Translations under genes and position numbers: made by a program | Part shown: piece by piece, positions 5,335 through 6,257 of the stretch | How positions within the stretch are numbered: the first letter of the stretch is position 1 | Layout of the letters: every line of letters starts with the position of its first letter | Notes under the pieces: generated by a model | Seen by the model: the letters and a program-made list of their open reading frames with translations, nothing else | Told to the model about the DNA's origin: nothing | Databases searched by the model: none | Source of the DNA: Clostridiales bacterium | GTDB taxonomy: Bacteria; Bacillota; Clostridia; Christensenellales; Aristaeellaceae | Assembly (NCBI GenBank): GCA_022776785.1 | Contig: JALFHA010000380.1 | Coordinates: 1-6,257, forward strand | DNA length: 6,257 bases | Direction of reading: 5' to 3'

Positions 5335-6257
5335 TTACTGGAGCTGCACGAAGTAGACCATGCCGCCCGTCGTGCCCACCACGATATCCTGACCATAGGC
5401 GGCAGGCGCACAGCGAATCGCAGTGCCGAGGTTGACCGTGCTGATCGTCGTGCCGGTAAAGCCGTCCATCAGCCGCAGCGTGCCGTTCTCGTCGCCCATC
5501 ACCAGATAGCTCTTGCCGTCGGGCTGGTACATGGCAATCGGGGAGGAGATGGAATCCACATCCAGCGGCTGGCTCCAGACCTCCTCGCCGGTCTCCTTGT
5601 CAAGCGCATAGACCACCGCGCAGGGATCGCCCTCCGTCGCTACATGGTTGAGGCTGAAGATCACTAGATCGCTGATGTCTCCCTGGCCGACAAGCGGAGA
5701 AGCCATCGCGCCGGCGTAGACGCCCTCCTTCGCGGTCTTGCTGACGTACTTGCCGGTGATCGCGCCGCTGTGCTGCCAGACGATATCGCCCGTCAGCGCG
5801 TCAATCTTCACCAGCTTGATCTCACTGCTGCGCTCGCGCTTGTTGACGACGTTGCCCGCGTAGAGGTACACGCCGTCACCCTCGCACTCCAGCGAAACGG
5901 AGCCCATCACGCTGTCCTCCATATCCACGGCCCAGACGCATTGCATCGTATTCATATCGACGCACTGAATTGATCCGGCCAGATCGCCGAAGTAAGCGTA
6001 GTCCCCGTAGGTGGCGATGCTGGTGGTAATGCCCTGCTTCGCATTTCTGAGGTTGGTGACATAGCCGTAGGCTGCGCGCTCCGGGTCGATCGTGATCTCC
6101 GCGTTCTCCAGATCAAAGTCCGTGTTCATCTCGAGCGTGTAGAGCAGGCCGTTCGCGCCGCCATAGATCACCGTATCCGAATTCGCTTCAACGATGGCGG
6201 AGGTGGGAATCGCGCCCTCCTTGGCGGACTTGGAGTTGTCCTCATAGCCCGTCTCAA
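5335..6257 (-). CDS. PQQ-like beta-propeller repeat protein (C-terminal part)
   Basis: This is the last 306 residues of a protein whose start lies beyond the right edge. The frame stays open from 6257 to the TAA at 5337-5335. A GTG at 6171 could be mistaken for a start, but 28 further in-frame residues precede it (TGYEDNSK, IPTSAIVEA). The sequence is a run of beta-propeller blades of the PQQ/BamB-like type, seen as repeated strand and turn motifs: IYGGANGLLYTLEM, AYFGDLAGSIQCVDM, KLVKIDALTGDIVWQ, VYALDKETGEEVWSQPL, YLVMGDENGTLRLMDG and DIVVGTTGGMVYFVQ. The x-x-D-x-x-T-G-x-x-x-W pattern is the family hallmark. Such proteins are often exported and act as scaffolds or ligand-binding domains; a signal peptide would lie outside the window. 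There is no sign of quinone-dependent dehydrogenase residues, so no enzymatic role is claimed. It lies upstream of glpK on the same strand. Confidence 0.85.
   Translation of the reverse strand, partial: ETGYEDNSKSAKEGAIPTSAIVEANSDTVIYGGANGLLYTLEMNTDFDLENAEITIDPERAAYGYVTNLRNAKQGITTSIATYGDYAYFGDLAGSIQCVDMNTMQCVWAVDMEDSVMGSVSLECEGDGVYLYAGNVVNKRERSSEIKLVKIDALTGDIVWQHSGAITGKYVSKTAKEGVYAGAMASPLVGQGDISDLVIFSLNHVATEGDPCAVVYALDKETGEEVWSQPLDVDSISSPIAMYQPDGKSYLVMGDENGTLRLMDGFTGTTISTVNLGTAIRCAPAAYGQDIVVGTTGGMVYFVQLQ

Noticed and set aside
5341..5357. Idea that the propeller is a PQQ-dependent dehydrogenase
   Set aside because: Only the propeller repeats are visible. I see none of the extended enzyme motifs, so the call stays at the fold level.
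1..6257. CRISPR array, tRNA, rRNA, insertion sequence or defence system
   Set aside because: I saw no regularly spaced repeats, no tRNA cloverleaf or rRNA signature, and no transposase, nuclease or toxin-antitoxin motifs in either strand.

Overview
The window is GC-rich, densely packed bacterial DNA. Its protein genes favour G or C in third codon positions and start behind strong AGGAGG-type ribosome binding sites. The glycerol kinase has the length of the Bacillus-type enzyme. Together this suggests a high-GC member of the Firmicutes, probably Clostridia. That assignment is an inference, since no rRNA or marker gene is present.

Left half (1-3300, + strand): the 3' part of an oligopeptide/dipeptide ABC importer operon. 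It holds the end of an OppB/DppB permease, a complete OppC/DppC permease, and two complete ATPases (OppD/DppD and OppF/DppF). Spacing tightens along the operon: 49 nt, then 13 nt, then a 4-nt ATGA overlap. An intrinsic terminator follows oppF immediately. The substrate-binding protein, which would define the substrate, is not in the window.

Middle (3301-3668): a gap of about 370 bp between convergent genes with no convincing protein gene, but many perfect inverted repeats. On the + strand, 3411-3497 can fold as a 12-bp closing stem holding two hairpin arms. Two more small hairpins follow. The region ends in two opposed terminator-like hairpins joined by a perfect 16-bp palindrome; the minus-strand one is well placed to end glpK transcripts. 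This is the least explained part of the window.

Right half (3669-6257, - strand): a complete glycerol kinase gene (glpK) and, upstream of it, the C-terminal 306 residues of a PQQ-like beta-propeller protein that runs off the window edge. The 175 bp between them hold a strong 12-bp GC-rich hairpin with no T-tract and some further complementary segments, so the glpK leader may be structured. No clear promoter or terminator separates the two genes.

Most of the window is ordinary metabolism and transport. The points worth a second look are the structured convergent intergenic region, the glpK leader, and the apparent loss of known allosteric determinants in GlpK.
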